Assembly: GCF_006149005.1 (NCBI RefSeq)
Contig: NZ_VBSL01000001.1
Span: forward strand, 62,001 to 126,000
Origin: Larkinella sp. C7
Lineage (GTDB): Bacteria > Bacteroidota > Bacteroidia > Cytophagales > Spirosomataceae
Direction: 5' to 3'
Length of the DNA: 64,000 nucleotides
A model generated the notes under the pieces. The model was not told the DNA's origin. It made no database searches and saw only the letters and a list, made by a program, of their open reading frames with translations. The translations under genes were made by a program, and so were the position numbers. Of this stretch, positions 51,854-58,751 are shown piece by piece. How positions within the stretch are numbered: position 1 is the stretch's first letter; each line of letters starts with the position of its first letter.

Positions 51854-52174
51854 TTACCGGTTTCCACCCCGACGACCGCGCATGGCCCGTTCTTCCTTGA
51901 ACGTTCCCTTGGCGTCGAAGACCACAATTTTCCGGGTGGTATCAGCCGCCACGACCACATTATAGTTGTCTTCTTTGTCTTTCATGATCCGCCGAACCGT
52001 CATGCCGGGGTATTTATCTTTCACATACGCCATCACCGGAGCGGGCAGTGCGCTTTCTTCCACCTGCGTCATTCCCTGCATCTGACCGCGTCCGCCCCCC
52101 TGTCCGTTCTGCGCGTTACTTTCGAAAACCGTCATCCCGGCCAGCAGCAGGGCAATGAACATTCCTTTTTTCAT
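51854..52174 (-). CDS. Small secreted PepSY-like protein with Gly/Arg-rich ends
   Basis: 106 residues: a signal peptide (to about 21), a Gly/Gln-rich stretch (NGQGGGRGQMQGM), a compact core (LPAPVMAYVKDKYPGMTVRRIMKDKEDNYNVVVAADTTRKIVVFDAKGTFKEE) typical of PepSY-like domains in Bacteroidota, and a basic tail (RGRRGGNR). Probably periplasmic; function unknown. Gly/Arg-rich composition is shared with the TonB-type protein downstream. Confidence 0.75.
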   Translation of the reverse strand: MKKGMFIALLLAGMTVFESNAQNGQGGGRGQMQGMTQVEESALPAPVMAYVKDKYPGMTVRRIMKDKEDNYNVVVAADTTRKIVVFDAKGTFKEERAMRGRRGGNR

Positions 52175-52250
52175 GATCGATTGCTGTTTAGTTGTAGTGC
52201 TTAGATGTCAATGGCCCCGAAACCCTGCGGGCTGCGGACCAAAAAAGAAT

Positions 52251-52760
52251 TTATTTTTCGGAACGGTCCCGTCGGCTGGAGTCGGAGCGGTGTTTCCCCG
52301 ACCAGCCCGATCCGCTGAAGGAGCCAAAACCGGGCCGGTCGGCCAGGACTTTCTGTAATTTCTGCCGTTGTTCGGGCGTACACAGGGCGCTCACCTGCTG
52401 AAAATGCCGCAAGGTCAGCACGTCCAGCCGAACGCTGTTTTCTTCCAGTTGCCGGGCCCGTTGCGTCAACTGCGCATCGGTCTGCGTCGAATCGTTGACC
52501 AGCCGGAAAAACCGCCGGCGTTCCTGCCGCATCGAATCCAGCAACGGCCGGATGGTTTTGAAATGGTTTTGCCGCATGGCCCGGTATTTGGTGCGTTGCT
52601 CTTCCGAAAAACCGAGGGTTTTGGAAAGATACGACCGCCCGTCGCCCTCCCGGTGGTGCCGCTGGGAACCCAGCCACATCCAGGTCAGCAAACCGGCGTT
52701 GAGCAGCACCAGCGCGATAATGATCCCGATCAGCATTCGAAATCGATTCCGGTCATTCAT
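52251..52760 (-). CDS. Spy/CpxP-like membrane-anchored periplasmic protein
   Basis: About 169 residues from ATG 52760 (the frame to 52823 would overlap the preceding gene too far). One N-terminal membrane helix (about 8-30: MLIGIIIALVLLNAGLLTWMW), then a helical domain with an LTxxQ-like pattern (LGFSEEQRTKYRAMRQNHFKTIRPLLDSMRQERRRF; LCTPEQRQKLQKVL). The tail is rich in Ser, Gly and Arg. Such proteins act as periplasmic chaperones or metal sensors. Its start overlaps the preceding stop by 8 bases, so it belongs to the sigma operon. Confidence 0.82.
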   Translation of the reverse strand: MNDRNRFRMLIGIIIALVLLNAGLLTWMWLGSQRHHREGDGRSYLSKTLGFSEEQRTKYRAMRQNHFKTIRPLLDSMRQERRRFFRLVNDSTQTDAQLTQRARQLEENSVRLDVLTLRHFQQVSALCTPEQRQKLQKVLADRPGFGSFSGSGWSGKHRSDSSRRDRSEK

Positions 52761-53085
52761 CGGCGTAAACGGTTTGGTGATCCAGTTGATAATCCTGCAC
52801 AAAAGCCTCGTAGGTTCCGGCATCGGGTTCCGGCGTGGGCGGGGCGGGGCGGGTTTGCCAGAGTGCCACCGACACGTTAAGCACCACCAGCATGCCGAGC
52901 GTTCCGAGGGCGTAGGCCGGGCGTTGCAACCACCACGGCAGACGGACCGATCCTTCCAACTGATCCAGGCGGTTTTTCAACCGGGTATAAAAGAAAGGCC
53001 GGGGCTGGGCGGGCTTTAGCTGGCCCAACTTCCGAAACAGGTCTTCCCACTGTTGATCTTCTTCGTTCGTGTTCATGATTGTCAC
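52753..53085 (-). CDS. Single-TM protein, probable anti-sigma partner
   Basis: 110 residues from GTG 53085, which overlaps the sigma factor stop as GTGA; ATG 53076 is the alternative start. Cytoplasmic N-terminal part of about 50 residues, one membrane helix (about 55-75), and a short Pro-rich outer tail. There is no zinc finger and no recognised family, but position and size fit a small anti-sigma factor for the ECF sigma encoded just upstream. Confidence 0.7.
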   Translation of the reverse strand: MTIMNTNEEDQQWEDLFRKLGQLKPAQPRPFFYTRLKNRLDQLEGSVRLPWWLQRPAYALGTLGMLVVLNVSVALWQTRPAPPTPEPDAGTYEAFVQDYQLDHQTVYADE

Positions 53086-53687
53086 GGGTTATTTCTTTCT
53101 TTGTAATACGGGCCCAACAGTTTCCGAAGATTCTGTTTCGCCCGGTGCAGCAGCGACTCGACCGCCGACACACTGACCTGCATCACCTCCGCAATTTCGC
53201 GGTGGCTTTGTTCGTCGATGTAATGTAAAATAAAGGCAACTTTTTGCGTATCAGCCAGTTGGTCAATGGCTTTAAACAAGGTGCGCATCTCCTCCTGCTG
53301 CTCCAGCGAAACCCCCGGATGGTGGAAATCCGGCGGATCGTGCAGCACTTCGTTGTTCAGTCCAAACAAACTGGTCAGGACCGAAAACCGCTTTTGTGCC
53401 TTCCGTTTCCGGTGGTGCGCAAGGGCTTTGGTGGTGGTGATGCGATACAGCCAGGTCGTCAGTTTGGCCTCCTCCCGAAAGTGCTGAATGGTTTGGTACA
53501 CTTCAATAAATACCTCCTGGGCAATATCCTCTGCTTCTTCGGGATGCTGCACGATCGCCAGCGCCAGGTTGTAGACCTTGTCCTGATGCCGTTCGACCAG
53601 CATCCGAAAAGCCGACGCACGGCCTGCTTTCAGCTCAGCAATCAGTTCGGACTCCTGCAAACGGGCGGTATCGTTAAAAGTGAACAC
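53082..53687 (-). CDS. ECF RNA polymerase sigma factor
   Basis: 201 residues from GTG 53687. Region 2: HQDKVYNLALAIVQHPEEAEDIAQEVFIEVYQTI and LTTWLYRITTTKALAHHRKRK. Region 4: LADTQKVAFILHYIDEQSHREIAEVMQVSVSAVESLLHRAKQNLRKLL. First gene of a leftward unit (anti-sigma partner, Spy-like protein, PepSY-like protein, TonB-type outer membrane protein). It lies just outside the AT-rich island that begins upstream. Confidence 0.92.
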   Translation of the reverse strand: MFTFNDTARLQESELIAELKAGRASAFRMLVERHQDKVYNLALAIVQHPEEAEDIAQEVFIEVYQTIQHFREEAKLTTWLYRITTTKALAHHRKRKAQKRFSVLTSLFGLNNEVLHDPPDFHHPGVSLEQQEEMRTLFKAIDQLADTQKVAFILHYIDEQSHREIAEVMQVSVSAVESLLHRAKQNLRKLLGPYYKERNNP

Positions 53688-54128
53688 ATGGCATTAGGTA
53701 CGAAAGATTGGAAAAACCTGCGGGAATGAGGTATTTTTTTTAGCTAACCCCAAAAAAGCCACCATGCCGGGCATCAAGCTTTCTTAAGGTCGTCCCGTTG
53801 CAGAAGCAAGTTTTGGTCTGGCGTTGATTCGCGGACGTAGTCGATCAGCCTAATTTGTCTCACCAACTCAGGCAAAAATACGATGATAAGACCTAGATTT
53901 GTGAGATGTCAATTGGAGACCTTTTCAGTCAATAGTTAACCGGCCTTGCTGGCTATTATTGCCGGCTCGGTAAACGGCCTTTGGTAAGATGACCAAATGG
54001 GCTGCATGGGTATATATTCCCAATAGGCTTACTATAACAATACCATACGCATTGCGTCTTTAGTGCGTCAATCGGCAAGTTGGTATCATGTGTAACAGAA
54101 GGCAATATCATAACAACCTATAAAAACT
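53688..54128. other. Intergenic region at the island edge, with a minus-strand coding remnant
   Basis: 441 bases between divergent genes. Base composition falls from about 53.9 kb onward. On the minus strand, 53774-53914 encodes a stop-free stretch (LPELVRQIRLIDYVRESTPDQ ... ending DDLKKA) that looks like the end of a lost gene with a hydrophobic segment before it. No start codon is evident. Nothing else convincing is seen. Confidence 0.35.
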
Positions 54129-54707
54129 ATGCAAGACATATTATTTGACTTTATATCAAAATACGTTTCTCTGACAGAAGATGAGAAGAACGTACTGCTT
54201 TCGTTGGACCTATTTCGCTCGGTAAAGAAAGGAACTACTTTACTCAAAGAAGGACAGAAATCACAAGATTTCTATTTTGTTTTAAAAGGCTGCATACGAA
54301 AATATTATATCATAGATGGTGACGAAAAAACAACCGCTTTCTACACAGAAATGGAAGCTTTAACACCCCATTGTGTAATAAGTAAAACGCCGTCCGAATA
54401 TTTCATTGGTTGTGTTGAAGACAGTATTCTTTTAGTCTCAAATTCTGACATGAGCGAAGAAGTTAACAGTAAATTTCCAAAGTTTGACACAATGTGTAGA
54501 CTATTGTCGGAAGAATTGTTAGCCAAACAACAAATCAATTTTGACGAGTTCAAGACTTCTTCACCAGAACAACGATACCTGAACTTACTGCAAAATAGAC
54601 CAGACCTTATCCAACGTGTTCCACAACACCAATTAGCGAGCTATTTAGGGATCAAACCTCAATCATTAAGCAGACTACGGGCAAGAATCCTTGAAAAAAA
54701 GAGCTAA
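54129..54707 (+). CDS. Crp/Fnr-family transcriptional regulator
   Basis: 192 residues: a cyclic-nucleotide-binding-type beta-roll (about 20-115, LLKEGQKSQDFYFVLKGCIRKYYI) and a C-terminal winged helix (RVPQHQLASYLGIKPQSLSRLRARIL). No Fe-S cysteine set, so not an oxygen-sensing FNR. First gene of the AT-rich island; codon use is A/T-biased unlike the flanks. Two near-identical dyad-bearing promoters downstream (54732 and 56052) are candidate targets. Confidence 0.92.
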   Translation: MQDILFDFISKYVSLTEDEKNVLLSLDLFRSVKKGTTLLKEGQKSQDFYFVLKGCIRKYYIIDGDEKTTAFYTEMEALTPHCVISKTPSEYFIGCVEDSILLVSNSDMSEEVNSKFPKFDTMCRLLSEELLAKQQINFDEFKTSSPEQRYLNLLQNRPDLIQRVPQHQLASYLGIKPQSLSRLRARILEKKS

Positions 54708-54800
54708 AGTGTATTTCTTAACTTAAGTGAACGAGTTATGGTAACTCGCCAATCTACTTTTGCAGTATCGTTTCACATAAAAAGAAAGCAATGCAAAAGA
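54683..54800 (+). repeat. Direct repeat, copy 1 of a 1320-base-spaced duplication
   Basis: From the last codons of the Crp/Fnr gene (ATCCTTGAAAAAAAGAGC) through the promoter to the first codons of the next gene, this segment matches 56003-56120 with only scattered changes. It marks the left end of a tandem duplication. Confidence 0.88.
54732..54762 (+). promoter_or_regulatory. Dyad CGAGTTATGGTAACTCG with -7 element TACTTTTG
   Basis: A 17-base dyad (54732-54748) lies at the -33 position relative to TACTTTTG (54755-54762, TAnnTTTG). A regulator bound here would touch RNA polymerase directly. The ATG at 54791 is 29 bases downstream. Conserved in the second copy. Confidence 0.6.
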
Positions 54801-55408
54801 AAGTTTTATGGATTGGACTTGCTATAGCTTTGGCAGGCAATTTACAGGTGAATGCGCAATATGACAAGCAAGATAGTACTTATAAAAAGTGGTTTATTGG
54901 GAGTTCGCTCTTTATGTTAGGAAATCTTGACAAAAAAGACAACCCTGAGTATATACAATTAAATATTGGCTATAGGATCACACCTAAAGATGTTGTTTCC
55001 TTTGAATTTAAAAGGTCCGTTTATTCCTGGCCCATAGGTATCCCTTTTGGACCATCATTTCGTAAACCAGGAGGCAACTATCCCGGGCATGCGCGCATAC
55101 TTGCACCTACATTAGGATACCAGCGTTTTTGGTGGAAAGGAGTCTACACATCCGTTTATGCATTGAATGCTTTTGAAAAATACTTGGATGAGAATAAAAA
55201 TAAAATTGGAAATGGATACACGTTATATCTGAACTTTCATCTGGGTTACCAGTTTAAGTTTTTTAAAAACCGGTTCTTTTTTGAACCAGCTATTGGATGT
55301 AGTTATTGGCCGGTAAGAACGAATGTTCCAAATACTTTTAAATTAGTAGAACAAAAATGGCCCAACTACTTTATTCAACCTGGACTTCATTTTGGGTTTA
55401 ACTTTTAG
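54791..55408 (+). CDS. Small outer-membrane-type beta-barrel protein, paralog A
   Basis: 205 residues with a signal peptide (to about 23, VNAQYDKQDSTY). The rest alternates as beta-strands with aromatic girdles (LNIGYRITPKDVVSFEFKR; LGYQFKFFKNRFFFEPAIG), ending GLHFGFNF, a barrel-type C-terminal Phe. No family name is recognised. Its close paralog is at 56111, with the same length, the same KDSTYK-x-WF-x-GSS/TxF opening and the same end. Probably an 8-10 strand outer membrane barrel; function unknown. Confidence 0.8.
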   Translation: MQKKVLWIGLAIALAGNLQVNAQYDKQDSTYKKWFIGSSLFMLGNLDKKDNPEYIQLNIGYRITPKDVVSFEFKRSVYSWPIGIPFGPSFRKPGGNYPGHARILAPTLGYQRFWWKGVYTSVYALNAFEKYLDENKNKIGNGYTLYLNFHLGYQFKFFKNRFFFEPAIGCSYWPVRTNVPNTFKLVEQKWPNYFIQPGLHFGFNF

Positions 55409-55440
55409 CTTCCAACATAATCAAACTACCAACAACCGCT

Positions 55441-55605
55441 TTCCCTATTCAAGAATTGTTTTTTATAAAACCTTCTTTCGCGGCCACTTTCTATCCCATA
55501 AAGATCCGCATACCGGAAATTTTTAAAGTACAAGACAACAAGTGGAAAGAGTATTTTATCGTTCCGGACATAAGTTTTAATCCATGTATAACAATAAATA
55601 ATTAC
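55441..55605 (+). pseudogene. C-terminal remnant of a third barrel paralog
   Basis: In the frame of 55456 the translation FFIKPSFAATFYPIKIRIPEI, FKVQDNKWKEYFIVPDISFNP lines up with the last 45 residues of the two intact paralogs (FFFEPAIGCSYWPVRTNVPN, FKLVEQKWPNYFIQPGLHFGF). No 5' portion or start is present. It suggests an earlier duplication that decayed. Confidence 0.6.
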
Positions 55606-55609
55606 TCCA

Positions 55610-55981
55610 ATGAAAAAGATCGGCATTTATTCCGTGTTGTTATTGCTCTCGGCATTTTTGAGTTCATGTGGCATCGGCACCGCCCTTGTTACCAACCACA
55701 ATCAAAACGCCACTCAGGTACACTTAAGTGGGAACAACTTCAAAGTAATTGATCAGGTAAGCGGAAGTTCAGAGGTCTCTTATGTATTGGCGATTGGAGG
55801 TATGAAGAAAAGGCAACTGTACGAAAATGCGTATTCAACGATGATGAAGAAAGCCAACTTGCTGAATGGTTCCAAAGCCATAATCAACGTGATGACAGAG
55901 GAACACGTCAGTGGTTTTGCCCCTTTCTTTGTCAGAAGAACGATAACTGTGAGTGCTCAGGTAGTTGAATTTACAAGGTAA
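55610..55981 (+). CDS. Small lipoprotein, DUF6567-like
   Basis: 123 residues. Lipoprotein signal with lipobox LSSC (Cys about 20), then a small alpha/beta domain (VSYVLAIGGMKKRQLYENAYSTMMKKANLLNGSKAIINVMTEEHVSG ... VRRTITVSAQVVEF). It resembles the TRL/DUF6567-type lipoproteins of Bacteroidota, whose role is unknown. Lies between the two barrel paralogs and is not duplicated, so it was probably present before the duplication on one side only. Confidence 0.75.
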   Translation: MKKIGIYSVLLLLSAFLSSCGIGTALVTNHNQNATQVHLSGNNFKVIDQVSGSSEVSYVLAIGGMKKRQLYENAYSTMMKKANLLNGSKAIINVMTEEHVSGFAPFFVRRTITVSAQVVEFTR

Positions 55982-56002
55982 GTTCAAAGATCTCCTAAGA
56001 GC

Positions 56003-56120
56003 AGGAATCCTTAAAAAAAAGAGCTAAACCGTATTTCTTAACTTAAGTGAACGAGTTATGGCAACTCGCCAATCTATTTTTGCCGTATCGTTTCACATAA
56101 AGAAAAGGAAATGCAAAAGA
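56003..56120 (+). repeat. Direct repeat, copy 2 of a 1320-base-spaced duplication
   Basis: Matches 54683-54800 at exact 1320-base spacing. It even retains the sequence corresponding to the last codons of the Crp/Fnr gene, here without the rest of that gene. Confidence 0.88.
56052..56082 (+). promoter_or_regulatory. Dyad CGAGTTATGGCAACTCG with -7 element TATTTTTG
   Basis: Second copy of the dyad (56052-56068) and TAnnTTTG element (56075-56082). The single change within the dyad falls in its centre, so both half-sites are kept. The ATG at 56111 is 29 bases downstream. Confidence 0.6.
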
Positions 56121-56734
56121 GAATTTTATTCATTGGTTTTGTCTTCTTCATGACAAGCACGCTCCAACTCTACGCGCAATATGCTAAAACAGACAGCACG
56201 TATAAACGGTGGTTCGTTGGTAGCACGATCTTTTTATTAGGTAATTTGGATTCTACAAACCCTCCCGGCTTTGCTCAGCTCAATGTTGGCTATCGGATTA
56301 CAGGGAAAGACGTAATTTCACTTGAACTAATAACTTGGAAACATGCCTGGCCTCTCGGTATTAACCCATTTTATAATAAGGCATACGGAACACCTGAAGA
56401 GAAATTTCCTGGTTATATAAGAGAATATGGAATTGGCGTAGCTTATCAAAAGTATATTTGGAGAGGCCTTTACGTAGCAGTACATGCAATGCCTATTTGG
56501 CAAACATTTAAGAATGAAAACGGTGATAAGGTGGGCAATGGTTTCATTATATTCAACACTAATCGAGTTGGCTATCACATTAAACTCCTGAAGGATAGGT
56601 TTTTTATAGAGCCTTCTCTTGGTATTGCTGGTCGTGCTTTTTACACGGAAATGCCCAATGGATTTAAAGAAAAAGATGATAACTGGCCAAAATATACGCC
56701 TGAACCAGGGCTACATTTCGGATTTAATTTTTAA
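56111..56734 (+). CDS. Small outer-membrane-type beta-barrel protein, paralog B
   Basis: 207 residues, paralog of the 54791 protein. Signal peptide (to about 24), KTDSTYKRWFVGSTIFLLGNLDS opening, alternating strands, and the C-terminal GLHFGFNF identical to copy A. The central part has diverged more than the ends and the upstream region, so the duplication is not very recent or the middle is under different selection. Function unknown. The DUF6326-like gene follows 10 bases later and may be co-transcribed. Confidence 0.8.
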   Translation: MQKRILFIGFVFFMTSTLQLYAQYAKTDSTYKRWFVGSTIFLLGNLDSTNPPGFAQLNVGYRITGKDVISLELITWKHAWPLGINPFYNKAYGTPEEKFPGYIREYGIGVAYQKYIWRGLYVAVHAMPIWQTFKNENGDKVGNGFIIFNTNRVGYHIKLLKDRFFIEPSLGIAGRAFYTEMPNGFKEKDDNWPKYTPEPGLHFGFNF

Positions 56735-56744
56735 TTGATAATTT

Positions 56745-57176
56745 ATGAATACACAAACAATAGCACAAAATGCATTGGAAGACATCAAAGTTAGTTTGAG
56801 ACTGAAGCTTGCTACGCTGTGGACGAGTTTAATGTTTCTAATTATCTATCTTGATTATTTCCACTTATATATGCCAGGTAAGATAGAGGATATTCTGAAA
56901 GGGAGGGTGTTTGAATTTGATATTACGCAAGGATTTCTTTTGGCAGCACTCTCCTTAGTGACAATTCCGGCACTGATGATTTTCCTTTCTGTTGCCCTGC
57001 CGGCTAAAGTAAATCGCTGGACAAATATCATTACTGCTGCGGTGAATATTCCCTTTATATTGTTTAATTTGGCAGGAGAGGCCTGGATACACATGGTGTT
57101 TGGCGCTGTTGTAGAAGTCGTTCTGCTTTGCCTGATTATCCGTTATGCATGGAAATGGCCTCGTATTGAAACATGA
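56745..57176 (+). CDS. DUF6326-like four-helix membrane protein
   Basis: 143 residues with four hydrophobic segments (about 25-45, 65-88, 98-116, 119-137). The opening LKLATLWTSLMFLIIYLDYFHLYMPG is typical of the DUF6326 inner membrane proteins, whose function is unknown. Last gene of the AT-rich island. It is followed by 169 bases with no recognisable gene before the convergent alpha/beta hydrolase. Confidence 0.82.
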   Translation: MNTQTIAQNALEDIKVSLRLKLATLWTSLMFLIIYLDYFHLYMPGKIEDILKGRVFEFDITQGFLLAALSLVTIPALMIFLSVALPAKVNRWTNIITAAVNIPFILFNLAGEAWIHMVFGAVVEVVLLCLIIRYAWKWPRIET

Positions 57177-57345
57177 AAAACCTAACAAAATGTCTTACGC
57201 CAATAATAAAGACAGATAGAACACCAACCACCAACACAGGTTTTGCTGCAAGTGTGGCTTGACGTTGTCGTCTTCGGCTGTAGTTTGCTATCAGCAGCGG
57301 TTTCGGCGGACGGAATTCTGATGAGACCACTACCCCATCGGCCCA

Positions 57346-58485
57346 TTAAATCGACAGCTTAGCAATGGTCTTCGAACTGAAACCATTTTCCTCACTTGAA
57401 TTCTGAAGCACTCTTTTGGCTTTTTTATTATCCTTTAAATAAGCATCAAAAAAAGATAATGTATAGTGGCATATGGCCCGGTAACTATCCGTTTGGTAAT
57501 TAGTAGTCGGCTTGATAGAAGCATAGAAAGACCAATAGGCCGTAAATTCCGCATGTTCTAACTTCTTAAGCCTGTATAAATGCTTCGTGGTGTTGGCTAA
57601 CGAACGAAAGAAAGGGAAAGTTGACCAGTCCTCATTTTGATTGCAGAGATACAGGTAAGGCCCTGTTAATTTGGCCGGGTTGAAATCGCGAACGGTTTTG
57701 ATCAGATCGTAATCCTGATACTCGGTGCTACCATCCCAGCAGGCCAACGCTTTTACATTCGGGTTCCGCATCTGATAAATGACAGTAGCCATACTTCCCC
57801 AACTGAATCCAAACGTACCAACTCTGGACGTATCAACAGCAGGGAGTTGGTAAGCCTGAGCCATGATGTATTCTAGGTCCCTAACCTGAGCCATTATACC
57901 CGCCGTGTCCTTGGTCATTGTTTGCCCTTGTTTCCCGGCTGACGCGGCTGAAATGACTATATAGCCGTGGCTGGCCAAGTACTCACAGGCCATATGGTTC
58001 TGATTGGCTGGTTTGCTCAACGAAGGTGCATAGATGATCGCCGGAAACCGTTGATTAACCGGTGCTGCGTTATAAACCGCCTTCGTCGGTGCCTGTAGAA
58101 TGTCATCTACGCTGACGGTGAGATTTTTCATAAACGTTGTGGCGTATTGGCGATAGCCCCCCACGATAGTGGTACAAAACGCACGGACCTGGTTAGAATC
58201 GGTGATGGCAAATTCCTCCCGTTGGGTTTCCAGCCCAATATACGTTCTGTAAGGCATCAGATTTTCCGTTGAGGATTTCCGGGCAGGGTACCAAATATGA
58301 ACAGACAGCGGTCGGTATGGTATGCCCCTGTCCGGTTGATAGCTCCGGGTGCTATCAACCTGTTGCTCAATCCTAAATCCAACCTGATAGGGTCCGTAGC
58401 TCAATGGCTTTGTTTGCAGTTCAATGGGTCTATAGATTGACCAGTAGGTTAGTAGACAAAATCCGATGTATAACGCCTTTCCCAT
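57346..58485 (-). CDS. Alpha/beta hydrolase, dienelactone/PAF-acetylhydrolase-like
   Basis: 379 residues. An N-terminal hydrophobic segment (about 3-20) anchors or exports it. The nucleophile elbow is VGTFGFSWGSMA with the catalytic Ser, after the oxyanion region FPAIIYAPSLSKPANQN and the strand LASHGYIVISAASAG. A likely acid and His lie in the C-terminal third (LYLCNQNEDWS; LKKLEHAEF). Typical substrates are esters or short lipids; this one is not decidable. Base composition is intermediate between the island and the core. Confidence 0.85.
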   Translation of the reverse strand: MGKALYIGFCLLTYWSIYRPIELQTKPLSYGPYQVGFRIEQQVDSTRSYQPDRGIPYRPLSVHIWYPARKSSTENLMPYRTYIGLETQREEFAITDSNQVRAFCTTIVGGYRQYATTFMKNLTVSVDDILQAPTKAVYNAAPVNQRFPAIIYAPSLSKPANQNHMACEYLASHGYIVISAASAGKQGQTMTKDTAGIMAQVRDLEYIMAQAYQLPAVDTSRVGTFGFSWGSMATVIYQMRNPNVKALACWDGSTEYQDYDLIKTVRDFNPAKLTGPYLYLCNQNEDWSTFPFFRSLANTTKHLYRLKKLEHAEFTAYWSFYASIKPTTNYQTDSYRAICHYTLSFFDAYLKDNKKAKRVLQNSSEENGFSSKTIAKLSI

Positions 58486-58642
58486 ACGGAGTTGGTTTTT
58501 TAGCGCAATATAACTAATAAATTAGTTAGAAAATTAATCTTATAGTTACCATCAACAGAACTAGCAGAAAAAAGTTGTAAAATCATGACAAGCGAACGCA
58601 TTTCGCGCGGAGAACAACGACTGAAGCAGGCCAGCGACCTAG

Positions 58643-58723
58643 GATAAATTAATCGTTCGTGTGCAGGCTATTCTGAAACGGAAAAGAAAGTGGGTGCCGC
58701 TCGGGGATGAAGCTACTGAATAA
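58643..58723 (+). pseudogene. Fragment resembling the end of a response-regulator receiver domain
   Basis: In this frame the translation DKLIVRVQAILKRKRKWVPL matches the final helix and linker of OmpR-type receivers (typically ELIARVQAILRR), directly after a stop codon and before another at 58721. Nothing else of a response regulator is present within the 58486-58751 gap, in which I see no other feature. Confidence 0.35.
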
Positions 58724-58751
58724 GGTATGCTACAGATTGAGCCGAACCCCT

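Noticed and set aside
57177-57345. Possible island attachment site or attC-like end
   Set aside because: I looked for a matching copy at the other island edge and for an integrase and found neither, so it is not reported as a feature.
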